A stretch of 64,000 nucleotides of DNA. It comes from Myripristis murdjan. Taxonomy: Eukaryota > Chordata > Actinopteri > Holocentriformes > Holocentridae. The number at the start of each line of letters is the position of its first letter. Positions within the stretch are counted from its first letter, which is position 1. The notes under the pieces were generated by a model. It saw only the letters and a list, made by a program, of their open reading frames with translations. It was not told where the DNA came from and did no database searches. Positions 12,359-26,278 of the stretch are shown one piece after another. The stretch is from positions 19,882,987 through 19,946,986 of the forward strand of contig NC_044003.1 of the NCBI RefSeq assembly GCF_902150065.1, given 5' to 3'. A program made the translations under genes and the position numbers.

Positions 12359-13941
12359 AAAATGGAAATTATTTTGTGAGAAATTGTTTCAAACCACCAT
12401 CACTGTTTACAAGCATAACTGTGATGGAAACAGAGCCAACTAGTGAGCAGACTGTGTGAACATCCTGGAAGGAGTTTGGTGAGTGAATCGATAGGCGAGA
12501 CGAAAAGGTTGAGCCTGCCTCGCAAAGACATGGTATCTGTGTCTCTGTGTCCAGACTGTTTGCTTGTTGGAGCCCAAACAACTTGCAGTTGCTCTGCCGG
12601 GTACGTCTGGAGCAACACGGTGTGCTACAGCACCAATCCCCCAACCTGCTGCAACGACACAGCCTGCAACCAAAACGTGTCCCACCTCACACCCCTCTGC
12701 ATTCCCAAAGAGAAAGGTACTTCAACAGAGTGGATGCCAGTTATTGTATGCTGACTGATGAAAACAACATAGAAGCACATGTGTATTGTCACAAATTATC
12801 TTGTCACAAATTATATTTTTGGTTAAACATGTTTAGGATCATTGATGTGTTTCTTCATTTTATTTTGTCATCTTTTCATTCTGTGTATGCATTCCCCAAG
12901 TAGACGGATACACTGTAGTTACTGTTGCTGTCTGTGTATGAGAATCGCTAATCATCATAATCTTTGCAATCAACACAGTTTCCATGAGTGGGTCAGTTAC
13001 ACTCCGAAGTGGCCCCTGGCAGGACAGCCACAAAACACAGGTAAAGTGGACTTTTACTTTGAAGTTATAGAATTATATTAAAGGAATAAACCCCTTGAGA
13101 TGTAGCATCTCGTTTCCAAGGGGGTCCTCATGGCATATATTTCTGAAAATGGTTGCCAATATTGTCTTTATATACCTTCTGCAGCCTTTCTGCTCACATT
13201 GTAACTACCTATATGAATTTTATTTTTGTTTGTTTGGATTACAGGCTTTCTATATTACTGACCAATTGTCAAACACAAATGACATGATTCTTATTTGTTT
13301 TGTTTTTTCCAGGTTATGAATGCACTTAAAACGATTAATGGCTTCCTGGGCCTTAATATTAGTATGGATAAGAGGTACTGTACTCCAACATAGATTCAAC
13401 ATAGATTCAACAATCTTATTTGTCATTCCTCTTATGCCAAAGAAGGCCTTTTCACCCACCAGAGTCATTTATATGTTGTCACCACAGGGAACACTGCAAC
13501 ACATCAACACAAAAAAATTAAGTTTCACTTGGGCTTATGGGATAGGACTGTTATTTTTCAATTCAGACTGTATTGAAATGTTAATACCCATCAATTAAAA
13601 CCATACAAAATGCAACCATAAAAAAGCCTTAAAAAAATCCCAATAGAATATATCATATACCAATATACCATATAGCCAATATACTGTATATTGGCCATTT
13701 GGTATTCACAGTGTCAACTCAGGACAATGGATGGTATTTTCTCTGGTATTTCTCTCACAGGAAAAATTCTTCCTCTGAGCTTTCATTATCCTAAATTGTC
13801 ACTGTGAACACCATGTTATTGCAATTCAAACATTTACACGACAGATGTTCTGAGGTCCGCCTCACAGTGAGAAGGTCCTGGGTTCCATTCCACCCAAGGT
13901 CCTTTCTGTGTGGAGTTTGCATGTTCTCCCCGTGTCTGCGT

Positions 13942-13972
<31 letters not shown>

Positions 13973-16227
13973 ACCATCCAAAGACATGCAGGTCAGGTGA
14001 ATTGGAGAAGCTAAATTGACCCTAGGTATGACTGTGTGTGTGAATGTCAGTGTTTGTCTGTCTGCCCTGTGATGGACTGGCGACCTGTCCAGGGTGTTTC
14101 CTTGCCTTCGCCCTATGTGCGCTGGGATTGGCTCCAGCCCCCCCCCCCCTGCGACCCTAGTGAGGATAAGCGGTTTAGAAGATGAATGAATGAATGAATG
14201 TTCTGAGGTCCAAGCACTGAAAGAGAATTGGGTATAATTAAAAAGGGCCTTTGGTTCTCAGCAAGTGACTGTTTCTCCAGGAAGTTCAGCTGTACACATT
14301 CTTTTACAGCACCGTAGCAACTTGAATTTGTTTATGTTGATGAAGGCATGAAGCATGCATCCATTTTCATAATCAGCACCACAGTTGATGTTGATTGTCT
14401 GACATCATAACTAAAACCAAATATGCCTGTTTCTGCTTAACATTACCGTGAGCTCAGTGGTGTAGTGGAGGGTTTCCGCAGGTATACCCGCCTCATTTTC
14501 TGGCAATTTACCCACCTATCAGCCAAAATCCATTTAAATATATAGAAAAGTATACCCACTCTCACTTTAGTATACCAACCTCATCAACTACCACTACACC
14601 ACTGCTTGAACTAGCCTGGTACATACCGCTGTCTCTCTACTGCAGTTTTGGTTAAGCAACAGGCTTTCACACATGACAGCTATTTAAAGCCTTACGATGT
14701 CAGCAGTCGAGCCACAGTGACATCTTGTGGCCAAAATCAAAGGTTTGTACCTTTTTTCAAATGATGTCAGTGATGATATCCAAGATTATCAGTCATTTTA
14801 ATAATGTTTGTTTTGTGTGCGATGGAACTGTCAAGAAAGTTATTACTTCAGCTCCCAAAAAATGGCTGCCACTTGGCCCATTTGCACCTGTAGAATACAC
14901 GGTACAATCCTGATTCTTCTCATTCCTTTTCCATGGGTCCAACTTCCTGTGAACACAGCACTACAAATTTCATAGAAAGGATGGAGGATAACAGGTACTG
15001 TTTTTTTTTTTTTTTTTTTTTTTTTTCAAAAAGAACTAGAAAGTTCCACAAAGTTCTATAAAAGATCAAGCACCTGCAAACCACACACACATATTCTTCA
15101 TCTGTATTAGAAATAACTGGGAAAATGCTTGAATTTAACACAGTGTTGGAGTAGGGTCTTTTTAAAATCAGAAAATACTCATCTTTTTGGCAAGCAAACA
15201 TATACAGAATAAAATAAACACTTTGCAGAATCAAGTTCTTTATGTTTGTATGTACACACGTATGCATATGACAGAGAAAATGAGAGACAGAGAGCAAGTA
15301 GATCCACACACAAACACACAAGCATCTGTATTGTAAACACAATGAAAATACAATTTAGTTGCTGTTAAAATTACTATTATGACATAAAGAATATGCTATG
15401 ATCCTAACCTGTGTTCTTCTTTTTGTTTCAAGCAACATTGCTCACTTTGAGGCAGACTTCAATGTCAAATTTGAGACTTCTAAACTTCAAGATTTTGTGG
15501 CAGATCTGGAAACCACCCTTGGTGCTACTGTTCTGGTTGAGACATTAGGTTAGTAAAATGTATTGCAAGTTGTGCTCACTCACCCACCAGTGTGTCGCAG
15601 CATTTGTAACACTTACAAAACATATACCAAAACATGATGGTTTTAATTGACAAATAAATCTCAAGGGTGCAAAATGTTAAGAGGTTGCACTGTTAGTTCA
15701 GATGTTTTTAGGCTGCCATCTTGGCCAGGTCACTCTTAGAAAAGAGATTTTGAATCTCAATGAGTTTTTTACCTGGTTAAATAAAGCAGTGGTGTAGTCT
15801 ACGTGATACGCAGGTATACGCCGTATACCCACTAGAAAAGGTCCCAAATTTCCGTATAACCACTTTAAAATGTGTAGAGATACGCATCAGTATGTTTTTT
15901 TGACATAACGTTCACTTTCCCGTTCATAAATTCGCCTTCTCTGTGTTACAAAGTGGGCTCTTTTTGACCCACTTTGACCCACGTCATGCCTGACTTCCGT
16001 CAGGCGTGACATGAATCCTATGTAAACTACTAGGTGAAGTGGTAAAGGTGAATGGCTTAAAGAGGGGCACGAGTCAACAACCTCAAACGGTCCAACGCTA
16101 GTCAGTGGAGAAATGAAATGAAATGACACTATTTAAGTGTTTCAGTAAGCCTTCTGCTTGTCCTGTGAATACTGCCGCTTCGGGGGACACTACAGCTGGA
16201 GCTAACGTTAACGGTTCAGAAAGCTCG

Positions 16228-16270
<43 letters not shown>

Positions 16271-19200
16271 ATGTGTGTGCACGCACGCATGTGTGCGTGC
16301 ATGTGCGTGCATGCGTATACCCACTCGAATAAACTAGACTACACCACTTAAATAAAGGATATTATTATTATTAGAAAGGAATGCTTATAATGAATGTCCA
16401 ATGTAAAAATGTTTTATCCTAGGACAAAAAAGGCTTCCAAAGACTGTAGTCACTTCTGGAGTTGATCAGTAACTTCAACAGACAGCAGCAAATCTATGAA
16501 AACATCCTCTTCAAATGGACCTACATGTCTCGAGTCTCCATTTGTCTGTTTTCCAAACCAACGTAATTGTGATAAATAATTGCTAATTCAACTTCTTAAA
16601 CGCCTTTAAAACGCCTTTAAAATCAAATGGCATTTTCAAGAGGTTTGAGCAGAGAAGTTGGTTAGAGAGGAACAGAGACTCCGAGCTGCAAACCAACAGA
16701 GCATGCCACTGATCATCTTCTGTCTACTACTACCAACTGTGACATTGCTCAATGCTATAGAGCATGTTATAGGCCTTGTTCACCAAGACAAAAACTTCAT
16801 TAGTTTTTTAAATACATGTCATTTACACGAGAGACGGATTATTAAAACTATAGACTTCTCTGCCCTGTGTAAAGCATCACAGGCAGGCAGCCAAGTTTGA
16901 TAAATCAAAGTCTTACTGTGTCCTCTTACTAAACGCAGCGTTACATCCCAGTTTTGGAGCAGAATCTTAAAGCCAAGAAACTGTAAAGGCTTTACTGAAT
17001 CAGTCTGATGCCCAGAGTATTTCTGACAAAACTTGAGCCTTAAGTCAAGTCACTGTTTCATTATTATTGTTAGCATAGCAAAACTAATGAAAGAAATTTG
17101 TTTCTGAATGGACAGAAGTGACATTTAAAAAGTCATTTTAAAGGACTACTTCACCCAAAAACGGTCTTTAATGTACAACTGATTTAAGTCAGTTTTAAAA
17201 GTGGATTAGTGTTATTTTGTGATCTGTAATCTGTATGTGTATGTATGCAATCAACTATGTGTATTTATATCACCTCTCCTTTAACCAGGACTGGTCACCA
17301 TATCTGCCCCCAAGACTAAGGTTTGCTACAAATCAAACCCAACAATGAACTGCAACCTGGAAGAGGCAACAAACAGTTCTGGCTGGAGGCTGACCAGCAA
17401 GGATGAGTATGTGAAAACAACTGTCTGCATATTAGTTTTGGTTCCCAAAGCTTTTTACAGTTGCCACCACATGTGACGTTTTGTGTGCAAGGCCTTCTTC
17501 AGACATGAACTATAGTCAGTCTAGCACCTAGATGTAATATTTTGGGATGTGCGTGTTTTGGTTTTGTCTGTGGAGGTTCTTAGTCATACAGGTCATGGTT
17601 ATCCACACAGAGTTTAATCGAGAGAAGCTGGACTTGTTTGTAGATTCTCGAAGATGTTTAACTCCTCATCTAAGGCGTTTCTTCAGTTCTGTCAGACTGG
17701 TGGGAAGTCCCAGGTATTCAAGCTCGACAATATCAAGGTCGTTTGATATTATTATTTTGTGGCAACTATCTAGTGTTGGTAATGTCACCTGACTCCAGGG
17801 GGTGAACGATGGTTGTTAGGGTTACAGGGGGTCAAGAATGAATGGTTCAATTTTCTGGGAAGGAATGACAGGACAGCATCGTATGCTGAAGATAAACTGC
17901 CTCTGAGTGCTGTCCAGTCATCCCTCCTGGATGGAAGGGAACCTGGACCTGTATAATGTCCCCACACAGGTTAAATACTGAAGACTCCCCACCAGTCTGT
18001 CATAACTGAAGATGCTTCTTGGATAAGAAGTGAAATGTCTTCAAGAATCAACAAACAATTCTGATTGCCCTAAATTCAACTCTATGAGGTGCTTTGCTTT
18101 TGTTGTACAGAAAGGATACATTTAAGCTCAACGATGGTAGCGTGGTGACGATTGACAACAGCTGCGCCACCAGTGAATACAAGTCTTGTGTTAGCCTCAA
18201 ACTCAACGGCATAACAGGCCGCTGGGCAGGTAAGTTATGAGGGTTCCACAGACATACACTATATTACCAAAAGTATTCGCTCACCTGCCTTTACTCATAC
18301 TATGAACTGAAGTGCCATCCCATTCCTAACCCATAGAGTTCAATATGATGTCGGTCCACCTTTTGCAGCTATTACAGCTTCAACTCTTCTGGGAAGACTG
18401 TCCACAAGGTTGAGGAGAGTGTTTATAGGAATTTTTGACCATTCTTCCAAAAGCGCATTGGTGAGGTCACACACTGATGTTGGTCGAGAAGGCCTGGCTC
18501 TCAGTCTCCGCTCTAATTCATCCCAAAGGTGTTCTATCGGGTTCAGGTCAGGACTCTGTGCAGGCCAGTCAAGTTCATCCACACCAGACTCTGTCATCCA
18601 TGTCTTTATGGACCTTGCTTTGTGCACTGGTGCACAGTCATGTTGGAAGAGGAAGGGGCCCGCTCCAAACTGTTCCCACAAGGTTGGGAGCATGGAATTG
18701 TCCAAAATGTTTTGGTATCCTGAAGCATTCAAAGTTCCTTTCACTGGAACTAAGGGGCCAAGCCCAGCTCCTGAAAAACAACCCCACACCATAATTCCTC
18801 CTCCACCAAATTTCACAGTCGGCACAATGCAGTCTGAAATGTACCGTTCTCCTGGCAACCTCCAAACCCAGACTCGTCCATCAGATTGCCAGATGGAAAA
18901 GCGTGATTCATCACTCCAGAGAACGCGTCTCCACTGCTCTAGAGGCCAGTGGCGGCGTGCTTTACACCATTGCATCCGACGCTTTGCATTGCACTTGGTG
19001 ATGTGTGGCTTGGCTGCAGCTGCTCGGCCATGGAAACCCATTCCATGAAGCTCTCTGCGTACTGTACTTGGGCTAATCTGAAGGTCACATGAAGTTTGTA
19101 GCTCTGTAGCAATTGACTGTGCAGAAAGTCGGCGACCTCTTTGCACTATGCGCTTCAGCATCCGCTGACCCCTCTCCGTCACTTTACGTGGCCTACCACT

Positions 19201-22200
19201 TCGTGGCTGAGTTGCTGTTGTTCCCAAACGCTTCCATTTTGTTATAATAGAGCTGACAGTTGACTGTGGAATATTTAGGAGCGAGGAAATTTCACGACTG
19301 GATTTGTTGCACAGGTGGCATCCTATGACAGTTCCACGCTGGAATTCACTGAGCTCCTGAGAGCGGCCCATTCTTTCACAAATGTCTTGTTTCACAGTCT
19401 GCATGCCTGAGTGCTTGATTTTATACACCTGTGGCCAGGCCAAGTGATTAGGACACCTGATTCTGATCATTTGAATGGGTGAGCGAATACTTTTGGTAAT
19501 ATAGTGTAGTTTGTCTGTATGTTTAGTTCTTTCTTTTCTATCAGTGTCAATTTAAATGTCCCAATCCCAAATCTGGGATCGAGCCAGATCTTAATAAGAA
19601 AGGTTTCTACAACATACATGCACACACTCTATTTTACAGCCTTTCTTGTAAGGTTGATTTTAGTCATTGAAGTTAAAATTTTCTCCCACCTACCTCTGAC
19701 CTCTCTACATAGAGTCAGAACAAAGCTTACACAGAGAAGCCTATCTAGATTTATCAGTCATTAGGAATCATTCAGCTTTTTGCCTTTCACACTGATTAGA
19801 AAACATCACATCTGTGTCTGTGCTGGAGAAAAAGTCAGAACAGTGACACTTGGAGCTGTAATGTGAACTCAAATGTTGCCCACAGGCACATATGTGTGTG
19901 GATTCACCACAGGATCAATAAATCATATTGCCAAGACAGAGCTCGATGTGGTGCTGCTGCCTGATGAGATCACCATGTCGACGAATCCTCTGACAGCAGA
20001 CTGCACCAAGGTTGAGCCCACCAGTATGGTGACAGTGGAAGTCACTGCCACCATCTTGAACAGCTCAGAGAGTTATCGACATCACTGGAAATACACAGAT
20101 GAAGAGACATCTCAACAAGGCCCTATATATAAGACAAAATGTAAGTCTGTCAACCTGTTGTCTATCCATCTGCCCATCCATCCATCCATCCATCCATCCA
20201 TCCATCCATTCATCAGCCTTGGAAGGGGAGACTAAAATCTGAGTTCAGTAACTTTTAGGAGGAGCTAGTGGGGCCATCATCTTGATTGGGTCCAAGTGAC
20301 TGGGTAACACTTCTGACTGTAAATATTGTATGTGCTATCAGGCAACACAAAACAAACAGCTCATTTAAAACAACGAGCCATTTTTAAACTATAGAATTCC
20401 CATTTTTCTAAATTTGTCAATATTAACTCCAGCGTTTAAGTATTTTATCACAGCACAGTCATATAATTTAGATTACAGCTCAAAAACATGTTTAAGTGTG
20501 CAGTACTTCTGATGAATACCTACTGAGACGAGAAAAACTGAAGTCCTACACCCAGTGACAAAAACCTGGATGGCTCACCTATGAACGGTTTCAAAGGAAA
20601 TAGCTAATTTAGTTGTGCTGAGAAAGCACTTATGGCTTTCATTGTAACATTCAGACAACTGGACCCAAGAGTAGATGCAGGACACAGGATTTGGGCAGGT
20701 AAAGTCTTTATTTGACAAAAGTCAAAAGGCATGTACAGAACTCAAGGCAAAAATGACTGGACAGATAGTAAGTCATCTAGTGCTGAGACCAGCAGCTGAA
20801 GGCTAACTGGCACAGTTCCTAAAGAGGGGAGTAGTTTAGAGATTAGGTCCAGCTGCATCTCCATAAGAAGTCTAACTGTTGATTGTGTTGATCTTGTAGA
20901 TTTGTTGTCTTTGCTGAAAATGCTATCAAGAGGGTTTTATGTGGGTTCAAGTTGGGTTCAGTGGGCTTTGGCGAGCAGCCCTGTTTCCCCGGTACAGCGT
21001 CTGCACTGAATCTTTTAATGTGATGGAGTACCAGCCTGCAGTAGGCTTACTTTCACCTCTGGACAAGATAGCAGCCAATCATTTCAGTGAAGCTGTCCAA
21101 ACTTGCAGCAAGCATCAGCAAGTGAAATGAGCGGTGCCACTTCAGGTTAAATAAATGTCTTTACTCTCTATGATGTTTCCAGCATAAATTAAATTATCAA
21201 AAAAAAGAGCCATGGCTGGAAATTGTGAAGGTTTTAAATTCAAGTAATTAAAGTTACTCACTCAACTAGGTACTCTCTCATTTCTATCAGGAAAAAGATG
21301 TGAAAGAGTGCAAAATCAGTAAACTACTCTGCAAGATGACTCTAGCTCTTAGCATTTATTTGCATTGCTTGGAGAAACATATGTGAGCAGTTCCAGGCTC
21401 CAAGTTGTTACTATTGTTGTTATTTCAGTTTCTATTTAGTTCCTATGTGGCAATGAAGGAATGGATAAAGGAATAAATGAATGAATAAATAAATTCTAAA
21501 TATATATTTACGAATGCTGCAGGACATCACCCTATGTCTGGTTTCTTTCACATTTTTCTCAACCACTATACCAAAGCTATATGTGTGTCATGTGAATGAT
21601 ATTGGCTGCAACTTTAACTGACTTGCTTCAAATAACTAAAGCTAATACCCAGTTTCCCTTTAAGCTGATAAGGTAGAACTCCACTACTCCGCTCAAGTCA
21701 AGGTCAACTGCATCCCCACCAAGGAAGCCCATAGGGTCAGCATCACTTTTACAAACTCTAAGAATCAACGGAAAAATGCAACAGTGGATATTCCAGTGAT
21801 TTATGGTACCTGAAATTTTAATAAACATTACAAACCTTTGACAACTACAGCCTTTTAATCATCTTTACTTTAGAGATGAAAAATGTTTGAAGTATAATTT
21901 GATGTGAACATTAATTGTATTATGAAAGTGGCACTCTTAAGAAGTATTACTACAGGGTTTTATAATTTGATGAAGTCTAATTTTTGTCCTAATATATACA
22001 ACTTCTTCTTTTACAATAGCATTTATTTGCACTCACCTCTTTTGCATCAACTTGTGAATTACTTTTTTCCCAGCTAATGAAAAATTTTGTGAGAAGGACG
22101 GTGATGAATGGCCAAAAACCCCTGATGGGGACACAGTGATTAATCGAATATGTGGGGAGGGCAGGACTGGCTATAAGGAGCGGACATGTAAAGGCAAAGA

Positions 22201-25200
22201 ATGGCAGAGTGTGTTCGACAACTGTGTCAAGGAAAAGCTCTATTTAGTTCTTAAAAAAGCAGAAGTGAGTATGGCATTATAGTTGATGTCTGTGACACTT
22301 TTTGGAATCATTATGACAGACTGACAGAAATCTGAATTTCCAAAGATTGTTTTCTTTGTACACTGTTACAAATGAGAATGTGTGTTTTTTGTTACTCCTT
22401 TTTAGAAGTTCCAGGAAGGACTGGTGGCTAACCCGGAGGAGGTTCTGTATATATTTTCGGGGCTCAGCAACATCTCTGCTGAAATAAATAGCAGTATAGC
22501 TGACGTGTCTGCATCTATTAATGTACTAGCAGTGATGGCCAATGCATCAAAACTCAACCCCTTTCAAGAGGACGTTGTTCCCGTGAGCTCTTGTGGATTA
22601 CTAATATTTTTTATTCTGTCTACCAGAAATGAGCCGTCTGTCATACTGGAATCTTGGGGTCTCAGAATTAAATAGCATTTTATGACCTAAAGGTACCATA
22701 TGTATTTTCTGCACAATGCTGACCTCTAATGTTCAGTGGTGTGTTTACCAACATCATTTGTTGTGAAAACAACAAATGAAAATAGACAAGCAGAGGCCGG
22801 TATCACGAAGCAAGCTCAGTTTTCCCTGGATTTCTCAGACCTATCCGGCTACACTAATCGAGATCATGGTGATCAGGGATAACCGGTATCACAATGCTGG
22901 TTATCAACTCACTCACGCGATCCAGGTTTGTCTCATCAAGAGCCGTGAACGTGCACGTATAAGGGGCGGGTTCTGAGGCAGCAGACCAATCACAAACATG
23001 AGTGACAAGGAAAAACGCACAGCGTGTTTCACAGTGGAGGAGCAGCATATTATACTGGAAACGTATAAGGAGGAAAAACCAAATTTACATAGTAAATCGA
23101 ACACCGCAGCTGCCGCGAAGAGAAGGCAGAATGCTTGGCCACGAATTGCCAACTCCATAAATGCGTAAGTTACACATCAATGGCTCAAGTCCACATCTGA
23201 CGCTGAAACCCATGAAATCATTGTACTGCACAAATGTGTTGCGTGTATGACAGGTATAGTTGAATTCGTCCAGGTATAACCCCTCAGGGGTTAAAAGAAT
23301 GTTATTAAACACAAGAACATCATTGTATTTGGTACATTTGCCTTTTTATTATAGCCTGTTATGCAATTCAATGACATCAGTACATCAAGTTGATAGCCTG
23401 AATAAAATCGTATACTGAGCTGCGTTAGAACTTAGCAAGAACAAAACGCAACTATAAAGGCCTACTCGCCCTCTTGAATGAAGGGTTCAAATTATCCTTT
23501 TTCACATTTGCGTCAGCGAGCTGTCAATCAGGCCCATTCTCTCACCCATTTAGAGCTAATTAATTGTGCCATTTTAAATGTCCCTAAAATGTTTTGAAAC
23601 ACCACTTAAAATACTTTTAATTATCAAATTTCCTTTAATGATCTCTCATTTCTGTTTTACTCTCCTACAGAATGTCAGCTCTGTATACCAGGCAGCTTTT
23701 AGCCAGGCTGAAGTGCTGTTTCACATTAGTATTACATCCTTTCTCTCATACAGATAGTCATCAGCAAAATCTAATGGATCAGGCTCCTTCTTCAATGGAA
23801 TTCTCAATGATTGGGCAGGCCATGTTTTCACACACAGCTGACTGGCCAGGGGGCGGTGCTTTATATAGGATTCAATCCTATCCTATCCTGAACCTGTCCT
23901 GAAAGCTAGCCTGCCTTGGAGCAGACTAGCTTTCAGGATAGGTTTCCTATCCCAATGAGAGGTGAACCAGCTTTGTGATACAGAAAATCCGGAGTTGAGC
24001 CTGATGTTATCTCGCTAAAGCCTGAATCCTGCTTTGTGATACAGGCCTCTGCTTGACTCCTGCTCAAGTTCATGGACTCTGTGAATGACTCCCTCTCTCT
24101 TCCTCCTGACAAGAAAGACCAGCAAATTTAACCTAGTATTTAAACAAGTTGATAATGATAAGAAGTGCTAAAGTATTAAGTGCTAAAGTCTTTAAAAGCC
24201 AAATAATGTCTTGGAAATTAGTAATCAGCAAGGGTGCTGTTTTTTGAGACAAGAGATTAGAATGATGGTGTTTTAGTCTCTGAAATAAATTGATTGATAT
24301 ATTCATTTACAGAGGGGAGGAGAAAATTGTTTGTAGCTTTATCTCTTACTCTTTCACATACACACACACACAAACACACTTGCTCAGTCATCACTAAAAT
24401 GGCACTCACCTCAACTGATAACTCAATCCCAGTCCCTAACACACTTACTGATAATATATTAATCTCTATCCAATTCAAAAATGCACCTGAATTGAAAATA
24501 CCAACTGCATGCCATTTTGCCCCCTGCGCACATGGCATATAACCTCTCTTATGTGTCAAGGTGCACAAAAACTGAGCCCTATGTTTTATTTTTATATGCT
24601 GCCCAGTGTAATGTGGAAAAACTCAGACATTGGAGATTTTCATGCTGTAGTTTGACATTAGGCAAGTCAAACAAGATTAGGCAAAAAAAAAAAAAAAAAA
24701 AAAATTTTCTATCATTTTTGAGACACAAGGTTTTGTATGACAGACTAGTATAACTAAAGCAATGGGAGTCTTAATGATCCTAATTTTTTTATCGGATGTT
24801 TCAGGCTTTTCTTGGCGGAGCAAGCAGCATGGTCAACCAGTCATGGGATGGGATCAACACAACCATCAAAGGCTCAATGGCAGCAAATTACCTCCAGTCT
24901 GTGGAGAACCTAGTGAAGAATATCGAGATGAATGCCACCAAAGGACATATGACTGAAAATCTAGATTTAAAAATCAGCTCAACGCCTGACAATGTCACCT
25001 CTGTCTTTAACATCTCTGTTGCTATGCACATGACATCTGGAATCATCAAAATGGTCAGTGTGAAAAAACTGACCGAAAAATTAGGAAGCCTCAAAGACAA
25101 AAGGCCATCTGAGCTCTTAGTATCAGTCACAGTGCAGAATAGCAGCAATTCGTCAACATCCATCACGCTGGACTTTCCTAAAGATGAGGTGGATCACAAT

Positions 25201-26247
25201 AAAGTCACCTGTGTTTTCTGGGACACCACAGACAATGTTTGGTCAAATGAAGGTTGCAGGGTGAACAAGAGTGACGACGGCCGTATCACTTGCCAGTGCG
25301 ACCACCTGACCTCATTCAGTGTCCTCATGTCCAAGAAACCTGTTGAACTCCCATTTCTGAAAGAAATCACATACGTGGGCCTAGGCGTGTCCATCTGCTC
25401 ATTGCTGGTCTTACTCATCATTGAGGCGCTGGTGTGGTCAGCTGTAGTCAAGACCAACCTCTCACATTTCCGCCACACTGCCCTGGTGAACATCTCCCTC
25501 TGCCTCTTCTTGGCGGACTGCAGTTTCATAGCATCCTCATTTCCTGAGATACTTAATGGCACCTCTTGCCTTATCCTCACTGTGTGCAAGCACTTTTTTT
25601 TTCTGTCCATGTTTGGCTGGGCAATGAGCCTTAGTATCATGCTTGTCCACCAGCTCATCTTCGTTTTTAACCCACTGCGGAAAAGAGTCTTTATGTTCTT
25701 TTCCAGCATCGTAGGCTATGTTTGCCCCGTCATCATAGTGGGAACCAGCTATGTGTATTACAAATACACCGGCAGTCCTTATCATAGTGATAAGTGCTGG
25801 CTCATCTTTGACGGGCTCTTGAAGGGCTCCATGCATGCTTTCCTAATCCCTGTGGGAATTGTCCTTATGACAAACGTCTTTTCCATGGTTGTGGTCATCC
25901 TAACGCTGATGAAATCTTCGTCTCCTGATTCCAGCAAGGCAGAGGACAAGGACACTGCCAAAAGCATCCTCAAGGTGGTGGTCTTCCTAACGCCAGTCTT
26001 TGGAATAACATGGATTCTTGGCTTCTTACAGCTCTTCCTCTCAGATGCTGGACCGCCCCTGTTTGAAATTATTCACTATAGTTTCACCATTCTCAATTCC
26101 TTCCAGGTATTTTAAAACAGCTCATTTTTTTCCAAGAAGCAATATCTGTGCATAAAAATAACAATGAAAAAATGTTATATTAGATTTCTTGTTTTTCTTC
26201 TCAGGGCTTCTTCATTTTTCTAACAGGATGTTTTGCAGAACAAAAGG

Positions 26248-26278
<31 letters not shown>

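Noticed and set aside
18410-19048. Plus-strand open frame of about 212 codons
   Set aside because: It is the antisense shadow of the Tc1-like transposase on the minus strand.
25194-25709. Minus-strand open frame of about 171 codons
   Set aside because: It is antisense to the GAIN/7TM exon; no domain is recognisable.
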